Shown: positions 16,106 to 26,244 of the stretch, one piece after another
Layout: every line of letters begins with the position of its first letter
How positions within the stretch are numbered: the stretch's first letter is position 1
DNA from: Belliella filtrata
GTDB lineage: Bacteria; Bacteroidota; Bacteroidia; Cytophagales; Cyclobacteriaceae
Assembly (NCBI RefSeq): GCF_022549775.1
Contig: NZ_JAKZGP010000001.1
Location: 186,001-250,000 of the forward strand
DNA: 64,000 bases
Direction: 5' to 3'
Position numbers and translations under genes: made by a program
Notes under the pieces: generated by a model
Told to the model about the DNA's origin: nothing
The model's input: only the letters and a program-made list of their open reading frames with translations
Database searches by the model: none

Positions 16106-18538
16106 TTATTTTTTGTTTTTTACATATTTTTCCAACCACTGATGTTGCTCCCATAAGGTGTGAAGGATAGATTCTTCAGCGGCATAGCCATGTGACTCAT
16201 GTGGAAGGAATACAAGTCTGGTAGTTGCACCATGTCCTTTGAGTGCATTGTAGTACCTTTCTGACTGAATAGGGAAAGTACCAGAATTGTTATCGGCTTC
16301 ACCATGGATCAATAGGATAGGAGTTTTTACTTTATCAGCGTGCATGAAAGGAGCCATGTTGAAATATACTTCTGGAGCTTCCCAGAAAGTTCTTTGTTCA
16401 TATTGGAAGCCAAAAGGTGTCAATGTTCTGTTATAAGCTCCAGATCTTGCAATCCCCGCTGCGAAAAGATTGCTATGTGATAGTAAGTTAGCAGTCATAA
16501 ATGCTCCATACGAGTGACCGCCTACACCTATTCTATTTCTATCTCCGATTCCAGATTCTGAGATGAAGTCTATGGCAGCTTCTGCATTTGCTACTAGCTG
16601 ATCTAGGAAGAAGTCATTTGGCTCAAGATCGCCTTCGCCGACAATCGGCATTTCTGTCTGATCCATGATTGCATAGCCCTGAGTCACCCAATAGATTGGT
16701 GATCCCCAGCTTAGTCTTGTGAACCTGTACTGAGAGCCTCTCACTTGAGCGGCAACTTCGGCTGATTTGTATTCACGTGGATATGCCCACATTACTACTG
16801 GTAGTGGCCCATCAGTAGCTGAATCGTAACCTTCTGGTGTATATACAATAGCGGATAGATCAAGTCCATCATTTCTTTTGTATTTCACCAATTGCTTGGT
16901 GATACCCTTGATGGATTCATATGGGTGATCAAAATTGGTGATTTGAATAGGGGCTATTCTTTTCTTGGTATTCACAAGCCAATAGTTCGGCTGAATATCA
17001 GTACTCTCTTTTACGGTAATGAATTCTGTCGCATCTGCATTCAAGACTTTAGCAACTCTCTCATAGTAAGGAGCCTGAGATCTCCATAAAATCTTCTCAG
17101 TTTTAGTTTTGGCGTTGAAAATAGATAAGTATGGCATGCTGCCTTCTGGAGACCCACCTTCGCTTGTCATAAAGATATCGTCACCTTTTCTCATAATTAC
17201 AGACCTGCCATAATCGTTGGTTACGAAAAGTGGACTTCCTGGATCATTATAAATATCGTCAGATGATCTTTCGATGATTGCACGCTTTTCACCGGGTTTG
17301 GATGGGTTGATTACATTGACAATTTGCTTTCTAGTGGCTGACCATCTTTCATTGAATATGGCAAAGCTGTCATCTGACCAGTAGATTCCACCATATCGAT
17401 AAGGTGTACTGATAAGTTTGGTCTTTGAGGCTGTAAAAGGAGCATTGAGTGTATATACTATATCTCTCTCTTCCATTTCTACTCGACCATCTCCACCATC
17501 TTGAGTTTCTACCCAATACAGCATAGCTGGCTTGTCTGCTCTCCAGTTGATAGACCTCGGGCCAGTTACTGTAGCATCAAATCCTGTAGGTCTAACTTCA
17601 TCAAGTGGCAATTCAGCAATAGTTTTTACGTTTTTGCCAGCCATGTCCCAGACTTCAACATTGTAAGGAAATCTAGAAGCGGGAACTAAGTAAGAGAATG
17701 GTTTTTTGATGATATCTACCATTATATATTTACCGTCAGGTGATACGCTTACAGATTTGAATAGCCCAGGTGTACCATATGGTGTCGCTTGTCCATTGAT
17801 ATCAATTAGCATAAGCTGCGAATCAGCAAAGTATTCGAATAAACGCTCGTCATGTGCATTCGTTAGTAAATCTTGGTAAGTTCTTGAAGGAGCAGCATTA
17901 CCTGAAGTTTCTTGAATGGTAGGACCTACTGGTGCTAATGGTGCTTTTGGCACCTCCCCTCTTTTAGGGTTGACAGCTTTAAGTAAAATTTTGTTATCAG
18001 GAGTCCAGCTGATAGTGCCACCCATTACATCATTAACAATCTCATCAGTTAATTTTTTTGCCTCATAGCTTGTCAAATCAACTAACCATAAGCTAATTCC
18101 AGTATTTGTGGTATTGGTCACAGCGGCAAACTTTTCGTCTTTACTTATCGCAAATCCTCCAAGCCTAGCATTTTCTGGAAGGCCTTTGATTGCAAACTCA
18201 TCACCAGACTTGGTGATTTTGACTTTTACATTCTCAATTGCTCCAGTTCTACTCGGACCATTAGTTGCAGGATTGATTCGCATGCCGGCGATACGAAGTT
18301 CGGGTTGCGCCAAGTCTTCTATGGAAGGGTTTCCAGATCTTTCGAGCAGAAGCATGAAGTCTCCCGTACGGCTAAAACTTACCGATGGAGTGGATGGTGC
18401 CTTTACCAAATCAGCGATTTCCTTTGGAGGTGTCTGGTAAGTTTGGGCATTTTGAGCCAATGATTGTGGGGCATTGATCCATAGACCAAAACATACAATC
18501 AATGATGAACAAATAGTTTTTCGTAATGAATATAGCAT
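16106..18538 (-). CDS. S9 family peptidase, glutamyl-endopeptidase-like
   Basis: An exported 810-residue prolyl-oligopeptidase-family serine peptidase. A signal peptide (ending QSLAQ) is followed by a beta-propeller region and a C-terminal alpha/beta-hydrolase domain. The catalytic Ser676 lies in GVGGHSYGAFM, Asp749 in IHGEADNNSGTF and His783 in PHESHGYAAEE. The N-terminal segment RSGNPSIEDLAQPELRIAGMRINP resembles the glutamyl endopeptidase (GEP) branch of S9. It probably degrades peptides in the periplasm or outside the cell. It is a single-gene unit with its own terminator. Confidence 0.88.
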   Translation of the reverse strand: MLYSLRKTICSSLIVCFGLWINAPQSLAQNAQTYQTPPKEIADLVKAPSTPSVSFSRTGDFMLLLERSGNPSIEDLAQPELRIAGMRINPATNGPSRTGAIENVKVKITKSGDEFAIKGLPENARLGGFAISKDEKFAAVTNTTNTGISLWLVDLTSYEAKKLTDEIVNDVMGGTISWTPDNKILLKAVNPKRGEVPKAPLAPVGPTIQETSGNAAPSRTYQDLLTNAHDERLFEYFADSQLMLIDINGQATPYGTPGLFKSVSVSPDGKYIMVDIIKKPFSYLVPASRFPYNVEVWDMAGKNVKTIAELPLDEVRPTGFDATVTGPRSINWRADKPAMLYWVETQDGGDGRVEMEERDIVYTLNAPFTASKTKLISTPYRYGGIYWSDDSFAIFNERWSATRKQIVNVINPSKPGEKRAIIERSSDDIYNDPGSPLFVTNDYGRSVIMRKGDDIFMTSEGGSPEGSMPYLSIFNAKTKTEKILWRSQAPYYERVAKVLNADATEFITVKESTDIQPNYWLVNTKKRIAPIQITNFDHPYESIKGITKQLVKYKRNDGLDLSAIVYTPEGYDSATDGPLPVVMWAYPREYKSAEVAAQVRGSQYRFTRLSWGSPIYWVTQGYAIMDQTEMPIVGEGDLEPNDFFLDQLVANAEAAIDFISESGIGDRNRIGVGGHSYGAFMTANLLSHSNLFAAGIARSGAYNRTLTPFGFQYEQRTFWEAPEVYFNMAPFMHADKVKTPILLIHGEADNNSGTFPIQSERYYNALKGHGATTRLVFLPHESHGYAAEESILHTLWEQHQWLEKYVKNKK

Positions 18539-18648
18539 ATCGTGAATTCTTTATTTAAGAAATTTACTACTTAATCCACAGTTTCGCTATTCTTTTTGAT
18601 TTTGAGATCGATGAAGCCCATAAGCGGTCATATATATGGCTAAAAATA

Positions 18649-18678
18649 AAAATGGGGATCATTTCTGAACCCCATTTT
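18649..18678 (-). terminator. Intrinsic terminator of the gldJ gene
   Basis: AAAATGGGG (18649-18657) pairs with CCCCATTTT (18670-18678) across a 12-nt loop. Read leftward it is followed by a T-rich tract, and it lies 21 bp past the gldJ-like stop codon. Confidence 0.8.
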
Positions 18679-18698
18679 CTTTAAACATTGATTTTACA

Positions 18699-19949
18699 TT
18701 ATTTTCCTGTAGCCCCTACCGAAATCATCGCACATCTAAAACCGATGTGATTCGTTGCCGAATCTTGGTGCATGAATCTTCTCGTGCCTGGTGAAAGCCA
18801 ATACGCTACATCTCTCCAAGAACCACCTTTGTATACTCTGTAGTTATCATCTATGAGTGTGGTGCCGTAATCTTTAGCTTCATCATAGATTCCATCTTTT
18901 CTCAATGGGTTGAGATCATCAAAATCAGTGAAAGATAGTGGTCTATATACATCTTGAACCCACTCATTCATATTGCCTGCCATATTGTAAAGACCAAAAT
19001 CATTTGGTGGATAATCGTAAACATTTGCTGGAATGATATCTCCATCATTTGACACCCCACCTGCTATACCAGCGTAGTCACCTCTTCCTCTTTTGAAGTT
19101 GGCAAGCATTTCACCTTGTTTTCCTCTTCTTTTGATATTGTATGGGTTTCTTACTCCTCTCCCATCCCAAGGATAAATTCTTCCATATTCTTGGTTTTCA
19201 TCCATGTATTGGGTTCCGATCATTGCTTTGGCTGCATATTCCCATTCTGCTTCGTTTGGAAGTCTGTATTCAGGCATAGCTACACCTCTTTCGATCAGTT
19301 GATTTTTGTTTAATGTACTATCTATGCCTTGTTTTTGACGCATCAATTCATTGACATATTCTGTTCTCCACTTGGTGTAGGCATTGGCTTGACTCCATGT
19401 AACACCTGCTACTGGGTAGAAATTAAACCCTGGAAACCTGTAGTAATAAGTGTCATAAACATCATTGTAAGACATTGCACCTTCCCATACCCTATCAGAT
19501 GGCTCAAGCTTGCTTATTGAATCTGCACTAACATTTTTTCTCATGTTGAAGATGAATTCTTTGTAATCATTGTTAGTGATCTCTGTTTCATCCATATAAA
19601 AAGAGGCGATGGTAACTGTACGTTCTATGTTATCTCTAAATGCCATGATGTCTTGCTCTTGAGAACCGATCACAGCCCTTCCACCTTGAATGTATTTCAA
19701 GTTGGGTCCTACTACTTGTTTTGCCATTCTAGTGACTACAAAGTTGGTACTGTCGTTTGCATCAAAGCTAAACTGTGCACCTGTAGTGGCACTTGTTTTT
19801 CCTGGTTTGGCGGCAGTCCTTCTGCCATATCCAGGTGTTTTATTACAAGAAGACAGGATGCAAACTGCTACAAAAAGCAGAGCGGTAGCAATTAACCCGA
19901 ATTTATTTTTTCCAAAAACCATAAACTTGATCGTGTTTTTTGTGCACAA
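18699..19949 (-). CDS. gldJ: Gliding motility lipoprotein GldJ-like (FGE-sulfatase domain)
   Basis: GldJ is an outer-membrane lipoprotein needed for Bacteroidota gliding and linked to the type IX secretion machinery. This 416-residue protein has a signal peptide ending in the lipobox ILSSC. Its formylglycine-generating-enzyme-like domain starts at VVGPNLKYIQGGRAVIG and contains EQDI, then SFYMDETEITNNDYKEF, RLPNEAEWEYAAKA, NMNEWVQDVYRP and KGGSWRD. The phrase EQDI ... DNIERTVTIASFYMDET resembles GldJ more than GldK, though GldK or another family member is possible. An internal ATG at 19922 is an alternative start. No other gld gene is nearby. Confidence 0.78.
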   Translation of the reverse strand: MCTKNTIKFMVFGKNKFGLIATALLFVAVCILSSCNKTPGYGRRTAAKPGKTSATTGAQFSFDANDSTNFVVTRMAKQVVGPNLKYIQGGRAVIGSQEQDIMAFRDNIERTVTIASFYMDETEITNNDYKEFIFNMRKNVSADSISKLEPSDRVWEGAMSYNDVYDTYYYRFPGFNFYPVAGVTWSQANAYTKWRTEYVNELMRQKQGIDSTLNKNQLIERGVAMPEYRLPNEAEWEYAAKAMIGTQYMDENQEYGRIYPWDGRGVRNPYNIKRRGKQGEMLANFKRGRGDYAGIAGGVSNDGDIIPANVYDYPPNDFGLYNMAGNMNEWVQDVYRPLSFTDFDDLNPLRKDGIYDEAKDYGTTLIDDNYRVYKGGSWRDVAYWLSPGTRRFMHQDSATNHIGFRCAMISVGATGK

Positions 19950-20096
19950 ATAGAACGCTAATATATAATGTATAATATCTTATCACAATATTATTTTTTT
20001 TATCAAACGATTAGTTTGAGCCGAATATCCCCTTTTTTGACCATATGATGCAAAATTTCAATTCGAAGTAACAAAATTAGTTCTATTAAAATATTT

Positions 20097-23000
20097 TCAT
20101 TTTTTTTCAATTTTCATCTCACTCAGCCATTGTTTGGCCTTTTTGATGGTGGTTACTCCATTGATAGTGAGGATCAATCGGTTTTTGTGCTCTTTCATTT
20201 TACAATACTTGGGCTGTGTGCTTACGTATCTTAAAATATTACCAAATATTTCTGACTTGAAGTATTTTTCTTTGTGGGACGGTAAGAAATAACATTTCAT
20301 GATACCGTTTTTTAGCGTAAGCTTTTCAAAACCCAGTGCTTCAGCATGCCATCGTAACCTGACTGTCTCAAATAGATCATTGACCACCTCAGGTATAGGC
20401 CCAAATCTGTCTTGGATAGATTGGATATGCTTTTCTAGTTCTGTTTCTTTTTTGATATTGTCAAGCTTAGAATATAAGCTTAACCTTTCTGAAATGTTGC
20501 TTACATATTCCTCAGGAATCAATATTTCCATGTCTGTTTCTATCACGCAATCTTGTACGAGGATTTCAACTTTTTCTGCCAAATCTACCTCAAAGAGTGC
20601 CGCAAACTCATTTTCCTTCAGCTCTTGTACAGCTTCATCTAATATCTTATGATACATGTCAAAGCCTAGGTCAGTGATAAAGCCACTTTGTTCAGCTCCC
20701 AGCAGGTTACCAGCTCCACGGATGTCCAAATCCCTCATGGCCACTTTGAAACCATCACCTAGGTCAGAGAACTCTTCTAGCGTCTGCAGTCTTTTTCTTG
20801 CTTCAGAGGTTAGTCCTGAAGTGGCAGTAGTAAGCAGGTAGCAGAATGCCTTTTTATTGCTTCTACCTACCCTACCTCGCATCTGATGAAGATCACTCAA
20901 CCCAAACATATGTGCTCGATTGATGATGATGGTGTTGGCATTGGGAATATCAAGACCTGACTCGATGATGTTGGTAGACACCAATACATCGTATTCTCCT
21001 TCGATGAATTTGACCATAATTTTTTCCAAAGCTTTGCCGTCCATTTGACCATGTGCACCAGCTACCCGAGCATCTGGAACTAGCCTCATGATCATATTGG
21101 CAATAGTGTCAATCTCACCGACTCTATTATGTACAAAAAATACTTGACCACCCCTTCTCAACTCAAAAGCTACTGCATCTCTGATCACTTCTTCTTCAAA
21201 GCTGTGAATCTCCGTGGTCACTGGCTGCCTATTGGGTGGAGGAGTAGCGATCACAGAGAGGTCCCTGGCTCCCATAAGTGAAAAGTGTAATGTCCTTGGA
21301 ATTGGCGTAGCTGTAAGGGTAAGCACATCGACATTAAGTTTCATTTCTTTGAGTTGATCCTTGACTTTTACGCCAAACTTTTGCTCTTCATCTATGATCA
21401 AAAGTCCGAGGTTTTTGAACTTTATGTCCTTGTTCACAATTCGGTGAGTACCGACCAGGATGTCTATCTCTCCAGAAGTGACTTGCTTAGTTATCTCCTT
21501 GATTTCTTTGGCAGTTCTGAAACGATTGATGTAATCGACTTTTACTGGAAATGCAGCCAGTCTTTCCATGAATGTCTGGAAATGCTGCATGGCCAAGATA
21601 GTCGTTGGTACTAATACTGCTACTTGTTTTCTATCGTTTATAGCCTTGAATGCTGCCCGTATAGCTACTTCGGTCTTTCCAAAGCCCACATCTCCACAGA
21701 CCAATCGGTCCATTGGGTATGGTTTTTCCATGTCGACTTTGATATCTGCTGTAGCTGATGCTTGGTCTGGAGTATCTTCGAATACAAATGAGCTCTCTAG
21801 CTCTACTTGTAAGACAGAGTCTAGAGAAAATTGGAATCCCGGTGCATTCCTTCGTTTGGCATATAGGGCAATCAGGTCTTTGGCAATGTCTTTGACCTTG
21901 CTTTTTACTTTTTTCTTTTTGTTATCCCACTCTGGAGAGCCTAGCTTAGACATGGATGGCGCAGTGCCCTCTTGTCCAGAGTATTTGGAAATTTTATGTA
22001 AAGCGTGAATGTTCACATAAAGCAAATCATCATCTCGAAAGACCAGCCTCACGGCTTCTTGAGATTTTCCATTGACATTGACTTTTTCTAGTCCTGCAAA
22101 TCTTCCCACCCCATAATCTATGTGTACGATATAATCGCCAGGATGTAAGGCTTTGATTTCTTTCAAGGTCAAAGCTTTGGATTTGCTAGACCTTGGTTTG
22201 GTTTTGTACCTGTGAAATCGCTCAAATAGCTGATGATCAGTATAACAAGCGAGTTGAAGAGATTTGTCCACAAAGCCTTCTCTAAGACCAATCATCAGAG
22301 ATTGGGTTTGTAATGTGGGGTCAAGTTCTTGAAAAATATTATTTAGCCTGTTGATCTGCTTTTCATTTTCAGAACAAATGATATTGATCCAGCCTAGTTT
22401 TTCATTTTCTACTAGGTTTTGGACGAGTAGGTCGAAGTTCTTATTGAAAGAAGGCTGTGGCTGAGCCTCAAAGGTGAATACTTCGGCATCTTTATTATAA
22501 AACTTGTGCCCAAACTCTACTTGTACAAAGGACTGGCAGATCTTCTCAAAGCTGTCAGCGTGATCAAACAAATCATCAGGCTTGGGAAGAAGTCTGTCCG
22601 ATTTTGCTGTTTCTTGTTCATATAGCTTTTTGGCCTTTTCAAAGTTTTCATCAATCAGGTCAAATGTAAGTTGAGTATCTTTGAACCATACAGTGGTGTC
22701 GTTTGGCAGAAATTCCAAAAAAGATTGCCTTACTTCTTGGAGAAGTCTAGTTTGTACATTTGGGATGATGCTAATGGCATCAATGGGATCTACAGAAAGC
22801 TGAGTCTCTGGGTCAAAAGTCCTGATACTTTCAATCTCTCTTCCAAAAAGTTCTATCCTGTAAGGAAGGTCGTTGGCATAGGAATAGACATCGAGGATAC
22901 CTCCCCTGATCGAAAATTGCCCCGGCTCATAGACGAAATCAGTTTTTTCGAAATCATAGGTGGACAAAAGTTCAGAGATAAATTCCATGTCTACATTTTC

Positions 23001-23450
23001 ACCTACACTTGCAGTGAAAGTGTGCTCTTTGAGTGAGCGCTTATTGATTACTTTTTCGTATAATGCTTCCGCATAAGTGATTACCACCTCATTTTTATCT
23101 TGTTTCTCAGAGATTTTATTAAGAATCTCTGCTCGCATGAGGATGTTTGCATTTTCTACTTCTTCAAAATGATAAGGCCGCTTGTAACTCGAGGGAAAAA
23201 GTAAGGTGTTGTTTCGTCCAAGGAGTTCTTGAAGGTCAGAGTTGAGATAGGCCGCCTCTTCTTTGTCGTGTGCGATGATTAAATGAAACCCCCCAAGCTG
23301 CTTGAAAATGGTGGTAAACAAGATCATGTCAAGACTACCCGCCAGACCTTTGATTTGGAATCTTCGGTTTCTTCGGTATTTTAATTTTTCAGAAAAGTGC
23401 TTTACAAAAGGGTCATTGTTGTAAAGCGAAAGGAAAGCAGATTTATCCAA
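20097..23450 (-). CDS. mfd: Transcription-repair coupling factor Mfd
   Basis: Mfd removes RNA polymerase stalled at DNA lesions and recruits UvrA for strand-specific repair. The 1117-residue protein has the UvrB-like N-terminal region (VITYAEALYEKV, GQFSIRGGILDVYSY), the RNAP-interaction domain (HPGDYIVHIDYGVGRFAGLEK), and a RecG-like motor with Walker A GDVGFGKTE, DEEQKFGV, LTATPIPRTLHFS and QMRGRVGRS. The C-terminal TRCF domain follows. It is leftward, and its start faces the cox3-like gene across a 146-bp divergent gap. Confidence 0.96.
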   Translation of the reverse strand: MDKSAFLSLYNNDPFVKHFSEKLKYRRNRRFQIKGLAGSLDMILFTTIFKQLGGFHLIIAHDKEEAAYLNSDLQELLGRNNTLLFPSSYKRPYHFEEVENANILMRAEILNKISEKQDKNEVVITYAEALYEKVINKRSLKEHTFTASVGENVDMEFISELLSTYDFEKTDFVYEPGQFSIRGGILDVYSYANDLPYRIELFGREIESIRTFDPETQLSVDPIDAISIIPNVQTRLLQEVRQSFLEFLPNDTTVWFKDTQLTFDLIDENFEKAKKLYEQETAKSDRLLPKPDDLFDHADSFEKICQSFVQVEFGHKFYNKDAEVFTFEAQPQPSFNKNFDLLVQNLVENEKLGWINIICSENEKQINRLNNIFQELDPTLQTQSLMIGLREGFVDKSLQLACYTDHQLFERFHRYKTKPRSSKSKALTLKEIKALHPGDYIVHIDYGVGRFAGLEKVNVNGKSQEAVRLVFRDDDLLYVNIHALHKISKYSGQEGTAPSMSKLGSPEWDNKKKKVKSKVKDIAKDLIALYAKRRNAPGFQFSLDSVLQVELESSFVFEDTPDQASATADIKVDMEKPYPMDRLVCGDVGFGKTEVAIRAAFKAINDRKQVAVLVPTTILAMQHFQTFMERLAAFPVKVDYINRFRTAKEIKEITKQVTSGEIDILVGTHRIVNKDIKFKNLGLLIIDEEQKFGVKVKDQLKEMKLNVDVLTLTATPIPRTLHFSLMGARDLSVIATPPPNRQPVTTEIHSFEEEVIRDAVAFELRRGGQVFFVHNRVGEIDTIANMIMRLVPDARVAGAHGQMDGKALEKIMVKFIEGEYDVLVSTNIIESGLDIPNANTIIINRAHMFGLSDLHQMRGRVGRSNKKAFCYLLTTATSGLTSEARKRLQTLEEFSDLGDGFKVAMRDLDIRGAGNLLGAEQSGFITDLGFDMYHKILDEAVQELKENEFAALFEVDLAEKVEILVQDCVIETDMEILIPEEYVSNISERLSLYSKLDNIKKETELEKHIQSIQDRFGPIPEVVNDLFETVRLRWHAEALGFEKLTLKNGIMKCYFLPSHKEKYFKSEIFGNILRYVSTQPKYCKMKEHKNRLILTINGVTTIKKAKQWLSEMKIEKK

Positions 23451-23513
23451 AACGATTGTGGGTTTCGATGTTCAATTCTTTGGCAAGTTAGGAAATTGAA
23501 TCGTTTCTTGCCA

Positions 23514-23550
23514 CAGGATATTTTTGATACGATAGGATACAAATATCCTG
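23514..23550. promoter_or_regulatory. Inverted repeat in the mfd / cox3-like divergent promoter region
   Basis: Perfect 10-bp arms CAGGATATTT (23514-23523) and AAATATCCTG (23541-23550), separated by 17 bp. It lies between two divergently transcribed genes and has no T-tract fitting a terminator, so a protein-binding operator is the simplest reading. Confidence 0.4.
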
Positions 23551-23596
23551 AACCTAAGTTGAGTTAAAATGTTTATGGAGTAAGATCAATTTTGTC

Positions 23597-24205
23597 ATGA
23601 AAGATAATCAACAAACCTGGTTCCAGAAACTTGAGAATTTGCATCCCTATCAGACGATGGTATATTTGGGAATGATAGGCAGTGGATTAATTTTTCTATT
23701 TCTTACTGTTGCTTTTTTGGCTTCAGGATATGGAGGGTTTCCTTCTATGGGAATCAAGCTTCCTAAGTCGTTTGTGATCAGTACTTTTGTGATTATGCTT
23801 TCAGGGTATACCGTATCAAATGTTTCTTTGTATTTTAGAGAAGAGCGATTGAGGAAATTAAAAAATAATTTATTCACTACTTTTTTGCTCGGAGTGATAT
23901 TTACCGTATTGCAGTTTGTGGGTTGGCTAGAGCTGAAGCAAATGGGGGTAGACTTTAGAGGGCTTCCTAGCGGTAGCTTTTTATATGTTTTGAGTGGTAT
24001 TCATGTCTTTCACTTAGTAGGAGCGATGATTTTTGGGTTGATCATGGTGCTGCAGTATAGTCGCAGAGAAAAGGACCAAGTAGGTCAGTTGATCACACTG
24101 ACCAATCCTTTTGAGAAAATGCGCATTTCCTTATTTGCGACTTATTGGCATTTTATGGACTTGATATGGTTGATACTCTTCTTGGTTTTTGTATTGTCAT
24201 TTTGA
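23597..24205 (+). CDS. Heme-copper oxidase subunit III-like membrane protein
   Basis: A 202-residue inner-membrane protein with about five transmembrane helices in the cytochrome c/quinol oxidase subunit III family. The family pattern is clear in the last two helices: LSGIHVFHLVGAMIFGL (helix 4) and ATYWHFMDLIWLILFLVF (helix 5). Subunit III helps stabilise the oxidase and its oxygen channel. No subunit I or II gene is adjacent, so the complex it joins must be encoded elsewhere, or it is an accessory paralogue. It is the first gene of a rightward stretch that continues with hflK-hflC. Confidence 0.8.
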   Translation: MKDNQQTWFQKLENLHPYQTMVYLGMIGSGLIFLFLTVAFLASGYGGFPSMGIKLPKSFVISTFVIMLSGYTVSNVSLYFREERLRKLKNNLFTTFLLGVIFTVLQFVGWLELKQMGVDFRGLPSGSFLYVLSGIHVFHLVGAMIFGLIMVLQYSRREKDQVGQLITLTNPFEKMRISLFATYWHFMDLIWLILFLVFVLSF

Positions 24206-24314
24206 TCATTTCAGTTTCTTTTTAGGTAATTTAGCCTTATTCTTAAGAAAATAAACCGAATTTCTATCCGAAAACGTACAGTTTCGATATGGACTAAACA
24301 GTGGAGTATATATT

Positions 24315-25292
24315 ATGGAGAACAAAAACTACGAAATCAACATTAACCCAGACTGGATCAGGAAGTATCTCAAGAAGATCATTTTAGGGATCGCTTTGCT
24401 GGTGCTATTTGCTACAAGCTTACGCACCGTAGGTCCAGAAGAGGAGGGGGTGGTTATACAGCTTGGAGAGTATAATAGGACAGTACAACCAGGGTTAAAT
24501 TTTATCATGCCTTTTGGGATAGAGCGAATGTATAAGATTCCTGTACAACGGCAACTTAAGCAGGAATTTGGATTCAGGACGACCAATTCGAGTCAACGCT
24601 CTGACTATGCCAAATCAGCATATGGGGATGAAAGCATGATGCTTACAGGAGACCTTAATTTAACTGATGTAGAATGGGTGGTACAGTATAGGATCACAGA
24701 TTCTTATAAGTTCTTGTTTAGGGTACGCAATGCTGAAAAGACACTTAGAGACATGTCCGAATCTGCCATGAGAAAGATCGTAGGGGATAGAACGGTCAAT
24801 GAAGTCTTGACAGTAGGTAGACAAGAAGTAGCTTCCAGTGTAGAGGTACTACTACAGCAGATGTGTGATGAGTATGAAAATGGCATACGCATAGATCAAG
24901 TAGTCCTACAAGACGTAAATCCACCAGAGCCAGTAAAACCTTCTTTCAATGCTGTCAATCAAGCACAGCAGGAAAGAGAGACACTGATCAACCAAGCAGA
25001 GGCAGAATACAATCGGGTAATCCCACGTGCCCGCGGTGAAGCAGAGGAGACTATACAGCTGGCAGAAGCTTTTGCCCTGAATCGGGTCAACCGAGCTATT
25101 GGTGAAGCTGAGAGATTCAATGCACTTTATGATGCATATGTAAAAGCCCCAGAGGTGACCAAGCAAAGGATTTACCTGGAAACTATGGAACGTGTGCTTC
25201 CAAAGATTGGAAACAAGATCATCGTAGATGAAAAAGGTAATAATGTATTGCCACTATTGAACATTGACAAAGTAAAAGCCCCAACAAAATGA
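24315..25292 (+). CDS. hflK: FtsH protease modulator HflK
   Basis: HflK forms a membrane complex with HflC that surrounds the FtsH protease and modulates its access to membrane substrates. The 325-residue protein has one N-terminal membrane helix (IILGIALLVLFATSL), followed by the SPFH/band-7 domain (VGPEEEGVVIQLGEY ... PGLNFIMPFGIERMYKIPV), then VVLQDVNPPEPVKPSFNAVNQA and a coiled-coil tail. The gene overlaps hflC by 4 bp (ATGA), so the two proteins are translationally coupled as in other bacteria. Confidence 0.92.
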   Translation: MENKNYEININPDWIRKYLKKIILGIALLVLFATSLRTVGPEEEGVVIQLGEYNRTVQPGLNFIMPFGIERMYKIPVQRQLKQEFGFRTTNSSQRSDYAKSAYGDESMMLTGDLNLTDVEWVVQYRITDSYKFLFRVRNAEKTLRDMSESAMRKIVGDRTVNEVLTVGRQEVASSVEVLLQQMCDEYENGIRIDQVVLQDVNPPEPVKPSFNAVNQAQQERETLINQAEAEYNRVIPRARGEAEETIQLAEAFALNRVNRAIGEAERFNALYDAYVKAPEVTKQRIYLETMERVLPKIGNKIIVDEKGNNVLPLLNIDKVKAPTK

Positions 25293-26227
25293 GAAAGAAT
25301 AGAATTGGATATATAGTACTAGGAGCTATTGTGGCTTTGCTGCTTTTCAATAGCTATTTTATCCTTGATGAGACACAGCAAGCTATCGTAACACAATTTG
25401 GTAAGCCAGTAGGTGAGCCAAGAACTAGCCCTGGAATTAACCTGAAGACACCGTTCCTTCACAAAGTACAATACTTTGACAAGCGCTACCTTGAGTGGGA
25501 TGGTGACAAGAATCAGGTTCCAACCAAGGATAAAAAATTCATCTTTGTTGATACTTATGCCAGGTGGGAAATTACCAATCCACTACAGTTTTTTATCAGG
25601 CTTAGAGACGAAAGATCTGCGCAATCAAGGCTAGATGATATCTTGGATGGTGAGACTAGGAATGCTATCGCTAGTCACGATCTTCTTGACATCGTACGTT
25701 CTTCGAATAGAGATCCGGAGATCACAGAGGATTTTATGGAGGAGATAGAAGTGCTAGAGGATATCTCTGTGGGAAGGGACAAGATTGAAAAGATCATCCT
25801 AGAAAAAGCCAATCAGCGAACCACAGATTTGGGCGTGAGGATACTGGATTTCAGGTTCAAAAGAATGAACTATGTGGATGAAGTAAGAGATAGGGTTTAT
25901 GATCGAATGATTTCAGAAAGAAATAGAATCGCAGATCAGTTCAAATCAGAAGGTCAAGGCCGTGCCAGAGTCATAGAAGGGAATAAGGAGAGAGATTTGG
26001 CACAAATACAATCAGAAGCATTCAAAGAGGCAGAGGAGATCAAGGGTCGTGCAGATGCAGAAGCTACCGAGATCTACGCCAGGGCTTATAACAAAAACAG
26101 ACAATCAGTTGAGCTATATAAATTTGTCCGCTCGATGGAAAGTTTCGAAAAATCTATGGACGAAAACACCAGCTTAGTGCTTTCCACAGACTCTGAGTTC
26201 TTCAGGTATTTGAGGCGGTTAAATTAA
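25289..26227 (+). CDS. hflC: FtsH protease modulator HflC
   Basis: The partner of HflK, 312 residues. It has one N-terminal membrane helix (GYIVLGAIVALLLFNSYFIL), then the band-7 domain with DETQQAIVTQFGKPVGE, KTPFLHKVQYFDKR and VRILDFRFKRMNYVDEVRDRVYDRM, and a coiled-coil tail (GRARVIEGNKERDLAQIQSEAFKEA) that includes the conserved GRADAEATEIYARAY. It is co-transcribed with hflK through a 4-bp overlap. A hairpin with a U-rich trail follows the stop codon. Confidence 0.93.
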   Translation: MRKNRIGYIVLGAIVALLLFNSYFILDETQQAIVTQFGKPVGEPRTSPGINLKTPFLHKVQYFDKRYLEWDGDKNQVPTKDKKFIFVDTYARWEITNPLQFFIRLRDERSAQSRLDDILDGETRNAIASHDLLDIVRSSNRDPEITEDFMEEIEVLEDISVGRDKIEKIILEKANQRTTDLGVRILDFRFKRMNYVDEVRDRVYDRMISERNRIADQFKSEGQGRARVIEGNKERDLAQIQSEAFKEAEEIKGRADAEATEIYARAYNKNRQSVELYKFVRSMESFEKSMDENTSLVLSTDSEFFRYLRRLN

Positions 26228-26244
26228 TCGTGTGATGAAAAAAT

